Shown piece after piece: positions 1-7,862 of a stretch of DNA of 64,000 nucleotides. Both the position numbers and the translations under genes were made by a program. The notes under the pieces were generated by a model that saw nothing but the letters and a program-made list of their open reading frames with translations, did not search any database and had not been told where the DNA came from. The stretch spans positions 682,001 to 746,000 of the forward strand of contig JAHBTX010000002.1 in assembly GCA_019638395.1 (NCBI GenBank), written 5' to 3'. This DNA comes from Cyclobacteriaceae bacterium (GTDB lineage: Bacteria; Bacteroidota; Bacteroidia; Cytophagales; Cyclobacteriaceae). Every line of letters starts with the position of its first letter. Positions within the stretch are counted from its first letter, which is position 1.

Positions 1-1
1 T

Positions 2-415
2 ACCTCTTCCATGATTACCGTGCACGTTAAAGTAGATGGCGAACCACTCAATTCATATTGGGCTGATGGGATAATCATTTCAACACCCACGGGTTCAACC
101 GGCTATTCGTTAAGTTGTGGCGGGCCACTCGTTTACCCAAAATCTGAAAGCTTTATAATAACAGCCGTTAGCCCCCATAACCTGGGTACTCGCCCCATTG
201 TAATTTCCGATAAATCAGAAATAGGAATAGAAATTGAGGGCCGCAGTAAAAAGTACCTTATCTCACTCGATTCGCGATTTGAAACAGTTGAAGAAACGGT
301 TAAATTAAAAATTAAACGCGAGCGCTTTCTGGTTAAACTGGTACAATTGCCTGGCCACCATTTTTTCGACACCCTTCGGCAAAAGCTCAACTGGGGCCTC
401 GATATCCGAAACTGA
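2..415 (+). CDS. nadK: NAD kinase, C-terminal part (5' end outside window)
   Basis: This is the 3' end of an NAD kinase, which phosphorylates NAD to NADP in the cytoplasm. The frame is open from base 2, before the first ATG at 11, so the gene enters from the left edge. The segment around residues 20-45 of the visible part (ADGIIISTPTGSTGYSLS, then GGP) is the conserved nucleotide-binding region of the family, and the tail (GHHFFDTLRQKLNWG) is typical of Bacteroidota NadK. It precedes DUF6089, uppS and bamA, the usual neighbourhood in this phylum. Identity is secure; only the N-terminal half is missing. Confidence 0.93.
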   Translation, partial: TSSMITVHVKVDGEPLNSYWADGIIISTPTGSTGYSLSCGGPLVYPKSESFIITAVSPHNLGTRPIVISDKSEIGIEIEGRSKKYLISLDSRFETVEETVKLKIKRERFLVKLVQLPGHHFFDTLRQKLNWGLDIRN

Positions 416-497
416 ATTTCAGGTTAAAATCAGAATCGCCAACCCCTTTGTTTTGAATCTTATCAGGAACTGTAATTCGGGTTCTCAACAATTTTTT

Positions 498-505
498 TAA
501 GTTTG
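498..505 (+). promoter_or_regulatory. -7 promoter box TAAGTTTG upstream of DUF6089 gene
   Basis: A perfect match to the Bacteroidota -7 consensus TAnnTTTG lies 22 bases before the ATG at 528. I see no clear TTTG-type -33 box at the expected distance, so this is a candidate only. Confidence 0.45.
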
Positions 506-527
506 TAACTGGCAAAATTGTCAGTAC

Positions 528-1598
528 ATGAGAAAGTTAATTTTTGGAGCGTTGTGCCTTGTGATTTTTCTAGCAAGTGCTATTGATGCAGATGCACAGT
601 TTAACCGCAAGGCCATCAAAAAAAATAATAAACGAATTGCCAGCTATCGTGGTAAAAAACGCGGCTTTGGAAACAAGGTCTATAATGCCGTTGGCTTTTC
701 CGCAAGCGCGTTAAATTATTATGGAGATATTGCTCCCAAACCCCAACGTGTAAGCACCGATATTTCATTTACCCGCCCAGCCATTGGGTTATCGTTCACA
801 CATCGCTTTGGCCCGCGGTATTCGCTAATGGGCCAGTTCATGTACGGTACACTTAAAGGTTCTGATACACAATCGGCCGATCAGGCCGATGCCGAAAATG
901 GCGTATTTCGCTATCAACGCAACCTGTCATTTCGAAATCGTATAAAAGAACTTTCCGTAGTAGCTTATTTCGATTTATTTGAAAATGATGCTACCTACAT
1001 CAGTCGTGTAAAATGGACTCCCTATGCATTTATTGGCGTAGCGGGTTTCCACCATAACCCACAAGCCCAAGCCCCGGCAACGGGTTTAAATGGCGAGAAT
1101 CTGGGTGTAGCACCCGGCACTTGGGTAAACCTTAAACCGCTTGGTACCGAGGGGCAGTATTCAAACTTAGAGGCTGGTGATGCTAACTTTGGAATAAAAC
1201 CCTATAGCAATTTTCAGGTAGCTATTCCGTTTGGTTTAGGTGCACGTTTTAGAATTAATGAAGTGATGGACCTGTGGGCTGACCTTGGATTTCGTTATAC
1301 ATTTACCGATTACCTGGATGATGTGAGTAGCAATTATGTGGACTTGGGAGTGTTTGGCGCTAACAACCTGGCCCGGGCTATGTCTTATCGAAGCAATGAG
1401 TTACCAGCCAGCGAAATACCCGTACTTGAACCTTACGATGCACGCAATGGGGTTTCTTACTCAACCATTCCGGGTTACGGACGCGAACATCCATCCAACA
1501 TGCGTGGTTCTAAAGGAGACAAAGATATTTACATGGTAACAACCATTCGCCTCACATATATTCTGGGTGCCACCATGCATAAAGCTAAATTCAGATAA
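528..1598 (+). CDS. DUF6089-type outer membrane beta-barrel protein
   Basis: A 356-residue secreted protein. A signal peptide covers about residues 1-23 and ends in DADAQ. A basic stretch follows (residues 25-45, many Lys/Arg), then alternating aromatic/hydrophobic strands consistent with an outer-membrane barrel (for example NYYGDIAP near residue 65 and strands ending in RFRINEVMD). The family is usually found between nadK and uppS in Bacteroidota and its function is unknown. It is probably co-transcribed with the next gene, which starts 11 bases after its stop and has similar features, so the two look like diverged tandem relatives. The family call comes from context and the NYxGD motif. 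Confidence 0.75.
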   Translation: MRKLIFGALCLVIFLASAIDADAQFNRKAIKKNNKRIASYRGKKRGFGNKVYNAVGFSASALNYYGDIAPKPQRVSTDISFTRPAIGLSFTHRFGPRYSLMGQFMYGTLKGSDTQSADQADAENGVFRYQRNLSFRNRIKELSVVAYFDLFENDATYISRVKWTPYAFIGVAGFHHNPQAQAPATGLNGENLGVAPGTWVNLKPLGTEGQYSNLEAGDANFGIKPYSNFQVAIPFGLGARFRINEVMDLWADLGFRYTFTDYLDDVSSNYVDLGVFGANNLARAMSYRSNELPASEIPVLEPYDARNGVSYSTIPGYGREHPSNMRGSKGDKDIYMVTTIRLTYILGATMHKAKFR

Positions 1599-1609
1599 GT
1601 TTTATATTA

Positions 1610-2311
1610 ATGCGTTTTGCAAAAGGTATTGTAGCTGTTGGGTTAATCATATTGTTTGACAACATTCAGGCTCAGCAAATGTTGGGGCAACGTTCAGAGG
1701 TAGGGTTTGGCCTTGGCACTTTTAATTATACCGGAGACATTGTACGCACCTATAACCTGGCCTTTTCAAAACCTGCTGCCACCGTATTCTATCGATCCAA
1801 CATTAGCCGAGTGATTAGCTTCCGCACGGCCATTACAGGTGGTAAAATTGGCGCCAGCGATACCCGTAAACCAATAGACCCCTTTGCTGCCAACCGTGCT
1901 GCTTCGTTTAACTTATTTCTTTTAGAGGGATCCGGAACTTTTGAGTATCACTTTCTGGACTGGCGCGATGATAAACGCAGGCTTCGGTTTACACCTTACC
2001 TTTATGCGGGAGTAGCAATGTTTGGTTTTTCAGGGGTACAACAAAAAAATGCCGAGTACAGCACCATCCAAATGTCCATTCCTTTTGGTGGAGGCATGAA
2101 GTATGTGCTTAACCCCAAGTATTACATTGCTTTTGAGTTTGGTATTCGAAAAACATTTTTCGATTACCTGGATAACATTTCCGATGGTGACTTGCAATAC
2201 AAAAACTATCAATACGGAAACGCCTTCGATACCGACAACTACTTTTTTGCAGGACTTACACTCACCTACACTTTTTACAATATCCCCTGCCCCAGTAGCC
2301 CTTACCGCTAA
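1610..2311 (+). CDS. Second DUF6089-like outer membrane protein
   Basis: A 233-residue protein with a short signal peptide (about residues 1-21, ending IQAQ). It shares the NYTGDIV motif near residue 40 with the NYYGDIA of the preceding protein, plus a repeated strand pattern ending in Y(F/T)F. The TFFDYLDNISD segment near residue 185 matches TFTDYLDDVSS in the neighbour, which supports descent from one ancestor. It is likely an outer-membrane barrel of unknown function. It lies 11 bases after the preceding gene and 103 bases before uppS. Confidence 0.72.
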   Translation: MRFAKGIVAVGLIILFDNIQAQQMLGQRSEVGFGLGTFNYTGDIVRTYNLAFSKPAATVFYRSNISRVISFRTAITGGKIGASDTRKPIDPFAANRAASFNLFLLEGSGTFEYHFLDWRDDKRRLRFTPYLYAGVAMFGFSGVQQKNAEYSTIQMSIPFGGGMKYVLNPKYYIAFEFGIRKTFFDYLDNISDGDLQYKNYQYGNAFDTDNYFFAGLTLTYTFYNIPCPSSPYR

Positions 2312-2399
2312 AAATTTCATTCAACCTTCAACTTTACTTTACTTCGGTGCATCGTAAAACACCAGGGTGGTAAATAACAAGAAGTTTTAGAAAAAAGGC

Positions 2400-2407
2400 T
2401 ATTTTTG
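2400..2407 (+). promoter_or_regulatory. -7 promoter box TATTTTTG of uppS
   Basis: A perfect TAnnTTTG match ends only 7 bases before the GTG start at 2415. If used, transcription would begin at or next to the start codon, giving a leaderless or nearly leaderless mRNA. No convincing -33 TTTG box is visible. Confidence 0.5.
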
Positions 2408-2414
2408 CCGCCTT

Positions 2415-3158
2415 GTGGCTTCACTAAAGGAAAATATAGACTTTAACAATCTGCCCCGGCACATAGCCGTTATCATGGACGGAAACGGCCGTTGGGCAAA
2501 GCGTAAAGGTGCGGCCAGAATTTTTGGGCACCGCAACGCCATTCAGGCGGTTAAAGATGTAACAGAAGGATGTGGAGAATTAGGTATTAAATACCTTACG
2601 CTGTATGCATTTAGTACCGAAAACTGGGGCCGGCCTAAAGAAGAAGTAGATGGATTAATGGAACTACTGGTTAATACTTTGAAAAAAGAAATAAACACTT
2701 TACATGAAAACCAGGTGAAGTTGCAAACCATTGGCGATGTAAGCCACTTGCCAAACGATTGCCAGAACAACCTTGCCGAAGCAATTGCATCAACCCAACA
2801 TAATAGCGGGCTTATTTTACAGTTGGCACTAAATTACAGTGGCCGGTGGGAGATTGTAGAGGCCGCTAAAAAATTAGCAGAAGAAGCAAAATCAGGTTTG
2901 ATAAACCCTGAAGAAATAGACGAACATTATTTTTCCGCTCACCTTAAAACATCGGGCATTCCCGACCCTGAACTTTTAATACGCACCAGTGGGGAGTTAC
3001 GCGTAAGCAACTTTCTGCTTTGGCAGATAGCCTATACCGAAATATTTATAACTCCAACCCTGTGGCCCGATTTCCGCAAAGACGATTTGTACGAAGCCAT
3101 TTGTGCGTATCAAAAACGCGAACGAAGATTTGGAAAAGTGCTGAACCCAACCGCCTGA
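2415..3158 (+). CDS. uppS: Isoprenyl transferase (undecaprenyl diphosphate synthase)
   Basis: This 247-residue cis-prenyltransferase makes undecaprenyl diphosphate, the lipid carrier for peptidoglycan precursors, in the cytoplasm at the membrane face. The family signature IAVIMDGNGRWAKRKG (about residues 18-33) contains the catalytic Asp of MDGNGRWA. LIRTSGELRVSNFLLWQ (near 190-206) and WPDFRKDDL near the C-terminus are also diagnostic. The length is normal. The start is a GTG; the next residues (ASLKENIDFNNLPRH) align with the usual family N-terminus, so a later start is unlikely. BamA begins 8 bases downstream, suggesting an operon for envelope biogenesis. Confidence 0.96.
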   Translation: MASLKENIDFNNLPRHIAVIMDGNGRWAKRKGAARIFGHRNAIQAVKDVTEGCGELGIKYLTLYAFSTENWGRPKEEVDGLMELLVNTLKKEINTLHENQVKLQTIGDVSHLPNDCQNNLAEAIASTQHNSGLILQLALNYSGRWEIVEAAKKLAEEAKSGLINPEEIDEHYFSAHLKTSGIPDPELLIRTSGELRVSNFLLWQIAYTEIFITPTLWPDFRKDDLYEAICAYQKRERRFGKVLNPTA

Positions 3159-3166
3159 AAACCCCA

Positions 3167-5875
3167 ATGAAGAGAATTTTACTTTGTGCTGTTGTATTGT
3201 GTTTGTGGATGTGCCAACAGGCCGAGGCCCAGTTTAGAAGCCGAACTCAATCCACCACACCGGAACTAAATGAGAACAACCTGAATTATGCCGCCCCGCA
3301 GGAATACACCATAGGCGGAATTGAAGTAACAGGACTTAGTCTGTTGGATAAAAACGCGATGGTATCGCTTACTGGTTTAAAGATTGGTGATAAAATTAAA
3401 ATACCAGGCGATGGAATTTCAAATGCCATACGCAAACTATGGAAACATGGTTTAATTGGCGATGCTACCATTTCTGTACAAAAAATTGAAGCCGGCCAGG
3501 TGTTTTTACTAATTGAACTTACCGAACGCCCACGCCTGGGCGAGTTTTACTTTACAGGTATTAGCAAAGGCCGGCAATCATCGCTTAAGGAAGACTTGAA
3601 ACTGATACGTGGTAAAATTGTAAATGATGCCACCATTCGCAATGCAGAACTTACTGTCAAAAAACACTTTATAAAAAAAGGGTTCTTGAATACTGTGGTA
3701 AAAGTTATTCCGCAAACCGATACCCTTACGCGGGGTAACGTTCGGTTACGCATCGATGTAGATCTGAAATCGAAAGTAAAAATCAATGCCATTCAGATTG
3801 AGGGAAATCACGATGTGGCCGATGCAAAGTTGAAACGTAAGCTCAAAAAAACACACGAACATGCACGCCTGTCGTTACACCGCGCATTGTTAGCCGAGGT
3901 ATTAACATTTAATCCAAAAAAAGTAAAGCCCGCATTGGACTCCAGCCGGAAGCTTACCACAGTAGATGTTAAAGATTTTTTTAATCGCCATGTTAAGCTC
4001 AATGTTTTTGCAGGCTCCAAATTTATACGCTCCGAGTTTGAAGAGGATAAAGTAAAACTGATCGAATACTACAACTCACTCGGTTACCGCGATGCCGAAA
4101 TTATTTCTGATACCGTTGTAAATTTCGACAAATCAAACATCGATATAAAGATTAAGGTTTACGAAGGCCGTAAGTATTACTTCCGCAACATTACCTGGGT
4201 GGGTAATTACATTCACAGTGCTAACACACTCAATAAAATTCTCGACATCAATAAAGGTGATGTTTATAACAACGAATTGCTTACCAAAAAAACCACCTTC
4301 AATCCAAAAGGAGCTGACATAAGTGGATTGTATATGGATGACGGTTATTTATTCTTTTCGGTAAGACCGGTAGAAGTAGCCGTGGTGGGCGATTCCATCG
4401 ATGTGGAAATGCGCATACACGAAGGCGACCAGGCCACAATTGATGAAGTAATCATCAGTGGAAACGAGCGCACCAACGATCATGTAATCCGCAGAGAGCT
4501 GAGCACAATACCAGGTCAGAAATTCAGGCGTTCCGATCTGATTCGTACCCAACAAATGCTTTCGCAGATGGGCTACTTCAACCCACAAAAGATCGATCAG
4601 GACATCAGACCTAACCCGGCTAACGGTACTGTAGATATAGAATGGAAAGTGGAGGAACAATCCAACGATCAAATAGAACTATCCGGTGGTTGGGGTGGTT
4701 TCTACGGTTTTGTGGGCACAGTAGGTTTATCGTTCAACAACTTCTCTATTCGCAATGTGCCGCACCTAAAAAAATGGCGGCCACTTCCTGTTGGCGATGG
4801 GCAACGGCTATCCTTAAGAGCACAGGCAAATGGTCGTTCTTTCCAGAGTTATAGTTTATCGTTTACCGAGCCCTGGCTGGGTGGGCGCAGACCAAATTCA
4901 TTAACAGTTAGCTTAAATCACTCGGTATCGCGCCTGGCTAATGCCCGTTTTGAATTTACGGATGATACATCCTTAAAACAAAGTGGTGTTACACTTGGCT
5001 TTGGCCGCAGGTTAGAGTGGCCTGACAATTATTTCTCGCTCACACATTCTCTCTCTTACCTGATTTATACGTACCGAAATTACTTTGGCACAACCATATT
5101 GCCAGCCGAAGGCCGCACCAATGAAATTATGTTTAATACTACGCTTGCGCGAAACAGTATTGATAACCCCATGTATCCATCAGCCGGGTCAACCATTTCA
5201 TTGGCAGTAAACTTAACACCACCTTACTCGCAATGGCGCGATAAATCCTACTATGAAAACATAGACCAACGATACAAGTGGACGGAACTACACAAATGGA
5301 TGTTTGATGCTAAATTCTATCTTAAATTAGTAGGAAGTCAAAAACCCGATGGTCGCAGCTTAGTATTGGAAACAAAAGCTCACATGGGTTTTATCGGAAC
5401 GTATGATCGTGCCTTAGGGCCAGGGCCATTTCAGCGCTTTCTGGTAGGTGGCGATGGTCTGGCAGGAGGATTTAACTCATTTGTATTAGGGCAGGATATT
5501 ATTGGCTTAAGGGGTTATCCGAACAATGCAGTAACACCACCACTCTATTCGTTACGCGGTTCACAACAACTTAATGCAATAGAAGGCGGTATTGTGTATA
5601 ACAAATTTGGTATGGAATTACGCTACCCGGTAACCACAGGACAATCGGCCACTATTTATGGCTTTGTGTTTACTGAGGCTGGAAATAACTGGAACAATTA
5701 CCGCGATTTTAATCCGTTTAATCTCTACAAATCGGCCGGGGTTGGTGCCCGTATCTTTATGCCGGCTTTCGGATTAATAGGCCTTAACTGGGCTTATGGG
5801 TTCGATCGCTTGCCAGGAGCTAACGATAAGAGCGGATCGCAATTCCACTTCACCATAGGCCAGCAAATACGATAA
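3167..5875 (+). CDS. bamA: Outer membrane protein assembly factor BamA (Omp85)
   Basis: This 902-residue protein folds and inserts beta-barrel proteins into the outer membrane. I chose the ATG at 3167 because it gives a clean signal peptide (about residues 1-22, ending QAEAQ); the frame extends upstream to 3020 but only inside uppS. About five POTRA repeats fill residues 45-500, with recurring patterns such as IEGN, KVYEG and ISGNERT. The 16-strand barrel occupies roughly residues 510-902. The conserved barrel-lumen motif appears as GLRGYPNN near residue 784. It is followed 2 bases later by the OmpH chaperone genes, a standard arrangement. Confidence 0.95.
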   Translation: MKRILLCAVVLCLWMCQQAEAQFRSRTQSTTPELNENNLNYAAPQEYTIGGIEVTGLSLLDKNAMVSLTGLKIGDKIKIPGDGISNAIRKLWKHGLIGDATISVQKIEAGQVFLLIELTERPRLGEFYFTGISKGRQSSLKEDLKLIRGKIVNDATIRNAELTVKKHFIKKGFLNTVVKVIPQTDTLTRGNVRLRIDVDLKSKVKINAIQIEGNHDVADAKLKRKLKKTHEHARLSLHRALLAEVLTFNPKKVKPALDSSRKLTTVDVKDFFNRHVKLNVFAGSKFIRSEFEEDKVKLIEYYNSLGYRDAEIISDTVVNFDKSNIDIKIKVYEGRKYYFRNITWVGNYIHSANTLNKILDINKGDVYNNELLTKKTTFNPKGADISGLYMDDGYLFFSVRPVEVAVVGDSIDVEMRIHEGDQATIDEVIISGNERTNDHVIRRELSTIPGQKFRRSDLIRTQQMLSQMGYFNPQKIDQDIRPNPANGTVDIEWKVEEQSNDQIELSGGWGGFYGFVGTVGLSFNNFSIRNVPHLKKWRPLPVGDGQRLSLRAQANGRSFQSYSLSFTEPWLGGRRPNSLTVSLNHSVSRLANARFEFTDDTSLKQSGVTLGFGRRLEWPDNYFSLTHSLSYLIYTYRNYFGTTILPAEGRTNEIMFNTTLARNSIDNPMYPSAGSTISLAVNLTPPYSQWRDKSYYENIDQRYKWTELHKWMFDAKFYLKLVGSQKPDGRSLVLETKAHMGFIGTYDRALGPGPFQRFLVGGDGLAGGFNSFVLGQDIIGLRGYPNNAVTPPLYSLRGSQQLNAIEGGIVYNKFGMELRYPVTTGQSATIYGFVFTEAGNNWNNYRDFNPFNLYKSAGVGARIFMPAFGLIGLNWAYGFDRLPGANDKSGSQFHFTIGQQIR

Positions 5876-5877
5876 AA

Positions 5878-6408
5878 ATGCGGTTTTTAGTAACAACTGT
5901 CTTTGTTCTGCTTTTCGGCCTGAATTTTGTCTTTGCACAGAAGTTCGGATATTTTGACTCAGAATATGTACTAAGTAAACTACCCGAATACAGTAAGGCT
6001 CAAGGCGAAATTGATCAGCTTTCGGCTGCCTGGCAAAAGGAAGTAGAAGACATGCAGGCAAAAGTAGATGCCCTCTATCGCAGCTACCAGGCCGAACAGG
6101 TATTGCTTACCGAAGCCATGAAAACGGAGCGATTGGATGAAATCAAAAAGAAGGAAACAGAGCTAAAAGACTATAACAAAAAGGTTTTTGGATACAAGGG
6201 CCTTTACTTTTTGAAAAAACAAGAATTGATTAAACCTTTGCAAGACAAAATATTCGATGCCGTAGAAAAAGTATGTAAAGCAAACCGCCTCGCTTTTCTG
6301 TTTGATAAATCAGAGTTGGTAATGGTTTACACCGATCCGCGACACGACTATACCGATTTTATATTAGAAGAATTAGGTTTGGGAGACCCTAACGATAAAG
6401 TAAAATAA
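5878..6408 (+). CDS. OmpH/Skp family periplasmic chaperone (first copy)
   Basis: This 176-residue periplasmic chaperone holds unfolded outer-membrane proteins on their way to BamA. A signal peptide covers residues 1-20 (ending VFAQ). The mature protein begins KFGYFDSEYVLSKLPEY, the typical OmpH/Skp start, and continues with a long charged helix (about residues 40-115) that forms the coiled-coil arms. The C-terminus returns to a short beta segment (RLAFLFDKSEL). It starts 2 bases after bamA and is followed 11 bases later by a paralogue. Confidence 0.93.
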   Translation: MRFLVTTVFVLLFGLNFVFAQKFGYFDSEYVLSKLPEYSKAQGEIDQLSAAWQKEVEDMQAKVDALYRSYQAEQVLLTEAMKTERLDEIKKKETELKDYNKKVFGYKGLYFLKKQELIKPLQDKIFDAVEKVCKANRLAFLFDKSELVMVYTDPRHDYTDFILEELGLGDPNDKVK

Positions 6409-6419
6409 ATAAATTAAAA

Positions 6420-6965
6420 ATGAGAACACTCTTTGTATTACTGTTTTGCGCAGCAACCCTTAGCGCCAATGCCCAGGAAACGCAAAAGATCGGCTATGCC
6501 GACTGGAATTATATCTTTGGCCAAATGCCTGAATTCAAACAAATTGAAAATGAATTAAAGACACACGGCACACAATTGGAAAACCAATTGAAGGCAAAAA
6601 CAACAGAGTTTGAAAGTAAACTGCGCGCTTATCAAGGTATGCCGGCAACCACCCCTGATGCCATTAAAGCCGACAAAGAGCGCGAGTTACAAGGCTTACA
6701 AGAAAGCATCCAAAAATTTCAACAAGATGCGCAAACTTCGTTGGGCAACAAACAAAATGCATTGATGGATCCCGTGTTTAAGAAAATTGGCAAAGCAATA
6801 GAAGATGTAGCCAAAGAAAACGGTTATGCCTTTATACTAAATCCGCAATTGGTTGGTAGTGGCGAAGATGTATTGCTCTACAGCGATGAGAAGTACGATA
6901 TTTCCAAGCTTGTATTAAAGAAGTTGGGTGTAACACCTAAGCCTGAGGCTACAAAGCCTAACTAA
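6420..6965 (+). CDS. OmpH/Skp family periplasmic chaperone (second copy)
   Basis: This 181-residue tandem paralogue of the preceding gene has a signal peptide (residues 1-18, ending ANAQ), the KIGYADWNYIFGQMPEF start motif, a charged coiled-coil middle (about residues 38-120) and the terminal beta segment YAFILNP. It presumably acts with BamA as a periplasmic holdase. It ends 20 bases before a strong terminator, so it is the last gene of the uppS-bamA-ompH-ompH transcription unit. Confidence 0.93.
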   Translation: MRTLFVLLFCAATLSANAQETQKIGYADWNYIFGQMPEFKQIENELKTHGTQLENQLKAKTTEFESKLRAYQGMPATTPDAIKADKERELQGLQESIQKFQQDAQTSLGNKQNALMDPVFKKIGKAIEDVAKENGYAFILNPQLVGSGEDVLLYSDEKYDISKLVLKKLGVTPKPEATKPN

Positions 6966-6985
6966 GAAATTTAAACTTTATGAAG

Positions 6986-7018
6986 AAGCCTGCATTCGGA
7001 ATGAATGCAGGCTTTTTT
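6986..7018 (+). terminator. Rho-independent terminator after ompH
   Basis: A perfect 12-base stem (6986-6997 pairing with 7003-7014, arm AAGCCTGCATTC) with a 5-base loop runs into a T tract (TTTTTTG). It closes the bamA/ompH operon. Confidence 0.93.
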
Positions 7019-7085
7019 GTTTGCCCTCATCCCAACTTTGGCGAATGGATTTTGTATTTTTATTTGAAATCCACCAAAGCACCTT

Positions 7086-7862
7086 ATGCATTTTTTATTC
7101 AGGCCCTCAATACTTGGATTTTCTATTTGTTTAATTCTTTTTTTTAGAAATGAAGATTCCGTTTCTCAGGATATTCAAACGATCCTAACTAAATATTATG
7201 AGAATACCGGTGGCGTGGAAAAGTGGAAATCGCTTAACAGTACAGTTTATACATCAACATTTAAACAAAAACAAGACATCTCTCATTTCTTAAAAATTAA
7301 CACAAGACCAGGTAAGTTTATTTACGAACGATGGCTATCATTCAAGAAGAGCAACCCAAATGATACTTCATCAACCTGCTTTATTGGCGATAACTATTGG
7401 AGGCACACCAAACAAAATGGCTTTCAGGATTTTCCATTCTATGCTCATCATTACGGAAGATATGTTCGTATGAGCGATCCGTTATTTTTACTTGCGGCTG
7501 ACTCGCTACGATTAGACGGCAAAAGAATACTTAACAAAGGGACAAAGAAAATAGACTGCTTACGAGTGAACGTTTTTGTAGATGGCAGTTCTGTTTTCTA
7601 TTACTTCAATCCAGAAACATTTTTGCCAGAAGGATCATCAACCGAAATTGGAGCAAAGCCACTTACTTTGTTTTCTGATTATAGATGGGTAGATGGATTA
7701 TTATTTCCATTCAAAGCGATTACGTTCATTGGAGATAAGGTTGATTCTGAGGAAGAAATTGACTCCATTAAACTGAATCGCGAAATACCGCTTGATTTGT
7801 TTGAGTACCCCAAATGCAGAGAATATATATTTAACAGAAGGCGGGATTTGAGTTTCAACTAA
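7086..7862 (+). CDS. Secreted protein of unknown function, LolA-fold-like
   Basis: A 258-residue protein. Residues 1-27 form a hydrophobic signal segment. The mature part starts with QTILTKYYENTGGVEKWKSLNS, a pattern common to Bacteroidota exported proteins that resemble outer-membrane lipoprotein-sorting (LolA-like) folds. It continues as beta-rich sequence (YERWLSF, IDCLRVNVFVDGSS, FYYFNPETFLPEGSS), also typical of that fold. No lipobox is present. Codon use is richer in AGA and A/T than in the neighbours. Its stop shares bases with the stop of the convergent oxoprolinase gene (CTAA, 7859-7862). The fold call is inference; the function is not known. Confidence 0.6.
   Translation: MHFLFRPSILGFSICLILFFRNEDSVSQDIQTILTKYYENTGGVEKWKSLNSTVYTSTFKQKQDISHFLKINTRPGKFIYERWLSFKKSNPNDTSSTCFIGDNYWRHTKQNGFQDFPFYAHHYGRYVRMSDPLFLLAADSLRLDGKRILNKGTKKIDCLRVNVFVDGSSVFYYFNPETFLPEGSSTEIGAKPLTLFSDYRWVDGLLFPFKAITFIGDKVDSEEEIDSIKLNREIPLDLFEYPKCREYIFNRRRDLSFN

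Noticed and set aside
3020..3166. Longer start for BamA
   Set aside because: This part lies inside uppS in another frame, and the ATG at 3167 gives a proper signal peptide.
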